From assembly GCA_003529325.1 (NCBI GenBank), contig DPVW01000213.1:1-7009 (forward strand): 7,009 bases of DNA, given 5' to 3'. The number at the start of each line of letters is the position of its first letter. Position 1 is the stretch's first letter. Below are positions 5,103 through 7,009 of this stretch, piece by piece. Both the position numbers and the translations under genes were made by a program. The DNA comes from Candidatus Latescibacterota bacterium. GTDB taxonomy: Bacteria; Latescibacterota; UBA2968; UBA8231. Below the pieces are notes generated by a model, which saw only the letters and a list, made by a program, of their open reading frames with translations, was not told the DNA's origin and searched no databases.

Positions 5103-6665
5103 ATGTCCCATCCGTCGAGCCAGGACTCACCGGCAGACAACTCATCGCAGCCCGATTCACAGGACGCCACGCCGAAGGACACCGTGGCGGACGGGTCGGG
5201 CACGCCGGAGACTGTGGCCGAAATTCCCGTGGCCAGCGACGAGACCGTCGCCGATGCCCCTCCGGTGGCACCTACGGCTGATGCTGAAGCACTGACGGAC
5301 GAGGCTGTGGCAGAACCATCGCCGTCGCCTGCCGCTGCCGAGGCTGCTGCTCCGCCTGCGGAGGTCGCACCGGCCGCGGAGGTTGCCACGCCGGCTGCCG
5401 AGGTCGCACCAGCTACCCCGCCTGCCGAGGCTGCTCCGCCTGCGGAGGTCGTCCCGCCTGCTACGCCTGAAGTCGACATGAACGCCCTGCTCGAACAGCA
5501 GCCCGCCACCGACAATGGCCTACAGCAGGGCAAGATGGGCGACCAGGTCAGCGGCGTCATCGTGCGCATGGGCGACGAGAACTGTTTCGTTGATTTCGGC
5601 GGTCGCAGCGAGGGCCTGATCCGTACCTCGGAACTCAAGGGCGACGATGATCAACTGACTTTCACCGTCGGCGAACCCCTCGAAGCCTTTGTCGTAAGTG
5701 ACGCCGATGGCGCCGGGGGCGCGGTGATTCTGTCCCGATTCGTCAGTGGCGAAGCGCGGCAGGCGGACACGTTGTACAAGGCCTACAAAGCCGGCGTGCC
5801 CATCGAAGGCAAGGTGATGGCCGTCAACAAGTGGGGGATCGGCGTCGATGTCGAGGGGATGCGCGCCTTCTGCCCTGTGTCCCAGGTCGACACGCAGTTC
5901 ACCCAGGACCTGGAGCAGTACCGCGACAAGAAGATGGACTTCAAAATCATCCGTTTCCGCGACCATGGCCGTAGCATCGTCTTGTCCCGCCGCGCCTTGC
6001 TGGAGGCGGAGCAGGAAAAGGAAGCCGTCGGCGTGCGTGAGCAGATCACCGAGGGGGCGAAACTTACTGGTAAGGTGACACGCCTCGAAAACTTTGGTGC
6101 TTTCGTCGACGTAGGATCCCGGGTCGAGGGATTGATCCATGTCTCTGAATTCCGTCACGAGCGCGTCAATCATCCTCAGGACGTGGTGAAGCCGGGCGAG
6201 GAGGTGACGGTCAAGGTGATCTCCGTCAAAAATCTCGGAGACCGGCGCAAGGAGCGGATCTCGCTGAGCATCAAGGCTCTGGAGAAGGACCCTTGGGACG
6301 AAGTCCGCTCACAGTTCCCAGCCGGTGCGGTGACGATGGGCAAGATCGAGGCATTGGAGGAATACGGTGCTTTCGTCGAGTTGGCCCCCAACGTGCGCGG
6401 TCTCATCCATGTGTCCGAACTCGCTGACCGTCGTGTCAACCACCCTCGCGACGTCGTTTCCGTCGGCGACGAGGTGAAGATTGTCGTCCTCGAGATCGAC
6501 AATAAGCGTAAGCGCTTGCGACTGTCGATCCGTCGAGCCGAACAGGTCGAAGGCGAGACGAATCTCAAGGAGTTTTCGGAACGGCAGCGTCAGGAGAAGG
6601 AAGCGGAGGGCGCAGCAAACACGAGCATGTTCGAGGCTCTGAAGCGCGCCAAGCTCGTCGAGTGA
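5103..6665 (+). CDS. rpsA: 30S ribosomal protein S1 homologue, four S1 domains, long acidic N-terminal extension
   Basis: The 520-residue protein has four OB-fold S1 RNA-binding domains: about 142-212 (VSGVIVRMGDENCFVDFGG), 229-298 (IEGKVMAVNKWGIGVDVEG), 317-392 (LTGKVTRLENFGAFVDVGS) and 405-479 (MGKIEALEEYGAFVELAPN). Domain 2 resembles S1 domain 2 of E. coli (GMRAFCPVSQVD then IVLSRRALLE), which supports a ribosomal S1 origin. Domains 3 and 4 are most alike, sharing GLIHVSE and RVNHPxDVV. S1 helps the 30S subunit bind and unfold mRNA. Proteobacterial S1 usually has six domains and about 557 residues; four-domain forms occur elsewhere. Residues 1-125 are an Ala/Pro/Glu/Val/Asp-rich stretch with 24 acidic residues, one Lys, no Arg and no aromatic residue, so it is likely disordered. 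A charged helix (480-520) closes the protein. The start ATG 5103 is well supported by AGGAGA. It could be a paralogous S1-domain protein rather than the sole ribosomal S1. Confidence 0.88.
   Translation: MSHPSSQDSPADNSSQPDSQDATPKDTVADGSGTPETVAEIPVASDETVADAPPVAPTADAEALTDEAVAEPSPSPAAAEAAAPPAEVAPAAEVATPAAEVAPATPPAEAAPPAEVVPPATPEVDMNALLEQQPATDNGLQQGKMGDQVSGVIVRMGDENCFVDFGGRSEGLIRTSELKGDDDQLTFTVGEPLEAFVVSDADGAGGAVILSRFVSGEARQADTLYKAYKAGVPIEGKVMAVNKWGIGVDVEGMRAFCPVSQVDTQFTQDLEQYRDKKMDFKIIRFRDHGRSIVLSRRALLEAEQEKEAVGVREQITEGAKLTGKVTRLENFGAFVDVGSRVEGLIHVSEFRHERVNHPQDVVKPGEEVTVKVISVKNLGDRRKERISLSIKALEKDPWDEVRSQFPAGAVTMGKIEALEEYGAFVELAPNVRGLIHVSELADRRVNHPRDVVSVGDEVKIVVLEIDNKRKRLRLSIRRAEQVEGETNLKEFSERQRQEKEAEGAANTSMFEALKRAKLVE
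5346..5451 (+). repeat. Exact 22-base direct repeat within the S1 N-terminal extension
   Basis: The same 22 bases occur at 5346-5367 and 5430-5451, both in frame and encoding AAPPAEV (residues 82-88 and 110-116). Related PAEVA units fill the space between them. This suggests expansion of the extension by slippage or unequal recombination. Confidence 0.8.
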
Positions 6666-6672
6666 GGGCGGC

Positions 6673-6738
6673 GTGACTGAGATCGCGCCACGCAAATACC
6701 AGCCCGATTGCTACACAAAGTCCCGTCATGAGCGATAA
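6673..6738 (+). CDS. Possible 21-codon leader ORF overlapping the trpB start
   Basis: GTG at 6673 opens 21 codons ending in TAA at 6736-6738. GAGGG (6664-6668) lies 4 bases upstream, overlapping the stop of the S1 gene. The frame overlaps the first 11 bases of trpB, which lacks a clear ribosome-binding site of its own, so re-initiation or coupling is conceivable. The predicted peptide begins V-T-E-I-A-P-R-K-Y and contains no Trp, so it is not a classic trp attenuation leader. It may be a chance frame. Confidence 0.25.
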   Translation: MTEIAPRKYQPDCYTKSRHER

Positions 6739-7009
6739 AAAAGAGCCGGATACGCCCGCCTGGGAACAGCTGCTGTTCGGCGGCGATCGCCCTGGGTATT
6801 TTGGGGCGTATGGTGGTGCCTTTCTTCCCGAAATCCTGCGCACCACCCTTGATGAGCTGACCGCCGCCTTCGATCAGGCTCGCAGCGATCCCGCCTTCTG
6901 GCAGGCCTACACGCATGCTCTGCGCACGTACTCCTGTCGCCCCACGCCGTTGACCTTGCTGGAGAATCTGTCCGCTGGGATTGGCGGTGGCCGCCGTCTC
7001 TATCTAAAG
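6728..7009 (+). CDS. trpB: Tryptophan synthase beta chain, N-terminal part (3' truncated by window)
   Basis: The frame is open from ATG 6728 to the window edge, giving 94 residues. TrpB condenses indole with L-serine in a PLP-dependent reaction in the last step of tryptophan synthesis, acting in the alpha2-beta2 complex with TrpA. Recognition rests on PGYFGAYGGAFLPEIL (22-37), DPAFWQAY (54-61), the Arg-Pro-Thr-Pro-Leu motif (72-76) and LYLK at the edge, which in homologues leads into RED and the PLP-lysine region. The PLP lysine lies beyond the window, so catalytic integrity cannot be judged. Compared with Salmonella TrpB, the N terminus is about 18 residues longer (SDKKEPDTPAWEQLLFGG). The gene follows the S1 gene by 62 bp without an evident terminator. 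No trpF, trpC or trpA is visible here. Confidence 0.93.
   Translation, partial: MSDKKEPDTPAWEQLLFGGDRPGYFGAYGGAFLPEILRTTLDELTAAFDQARSDPAFWQAYTHALRTYSCRPTPLTLLENLSAGIGGGRRLYLK

Noticed and set aside
5333..5470. Possible CRISPR-like or minisatellite array
   Set aside because: The repeated units are in-frame coding repeats (AAPPAEV, PAEVA) without uniform spacers.
4877..5638. 253-codon Ser/Ala/Gly-rich open frame on the minus strand
   Set aside because: It is antisense to the qor end and the repeat-rich S1 extension. Its low complexity mirrors that repeat and no family is recognisable.
5520..6173. 217-codon open frame on the minus strand
   Set aside because: It is antisense to S1 domains 1-3, which are conserved, and it shows no motifs of its own.
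6667..6689. Possible terminator between rpsA and trpB
   Set aside because: Only a 4-base GGCG/CGCC pairing is present and no T-run follows.

Overview
The window is GC-rich (roughly 60% or more by eye) and almost fully coding. A cleavable lipoprotein signal (LSAC lipobox), a Shine-Dalgarno-led ribosomal protein S1 homologue and a tryptophan synthase gene point to a bacterium, most likely Gram-negative. The HEAT-repeat lipoprotein, the bacterial lipase-maturation-factor homologue and the sulfatase-like enzyme with a lysine-rich tail would suit a deltaproteobacterial/myxobacterial-type or PVC-type lineage. That placement is an inference, and nothing in the window fixes the phylum. No RNA genes, insertion sequences, CRISPR arrays or phage genes were seen.

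Layout: (1) 1-63, the last 20 codons of an unidentified plus-strand gene. (2) 108-1571, minus strand, a 487-residue sulfatase/alkaline-phosphatase-superfamily protein. It has Thr instead of Cys/Ser at the catalytic position, no signal peptide and a histone-like basic tail. (3) 1618-2508, plus strand, a HEAT-repeat lipoprotein starting at TTG behind a strong GGAGGT site, 46 bp from the divergent start of the sulfatase-like gene. (4) 2516-3991, plus strand, a polytopic membrane protein of the lipase maturation factor (LMF) family, 7 bp after the lipoprotein and almost certainly co-transcribed with it. (5) 4083-5051, plus strand, a zinc-independent quinone oxidoreductase (Qor family). (6) 5103-6665, plus strand, a four-domain S1 protein with an acidic Ala/Pro/Glu/Val-rich N-terminal extension. 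(7) 6728-7009 and beyond, plus strand, the 5' part of trpB, cut by the window edge.

How the genes may work together: the lipoprotein and the LMF homologue form a tight two-gene unit, and the divergent sulfatase-like gene shares their upstream region. An envelope-linked lipid, lipoprotein or secreted-enzyme maturation role is a reasonable guess but is not shown by the sequence. The qor, rpsA and trpB genes are housekeeping genes in the same direction with 50-90 bp gaps. A 21-codon reading frame bridges the rpsA-trpB gap and overlaps the trpB start, so translational coupling there is possible. The least familiar element is the HEAT-lipoprotein/LMF pair. It is a candidate for an undescribed system, not a demonstrated one.
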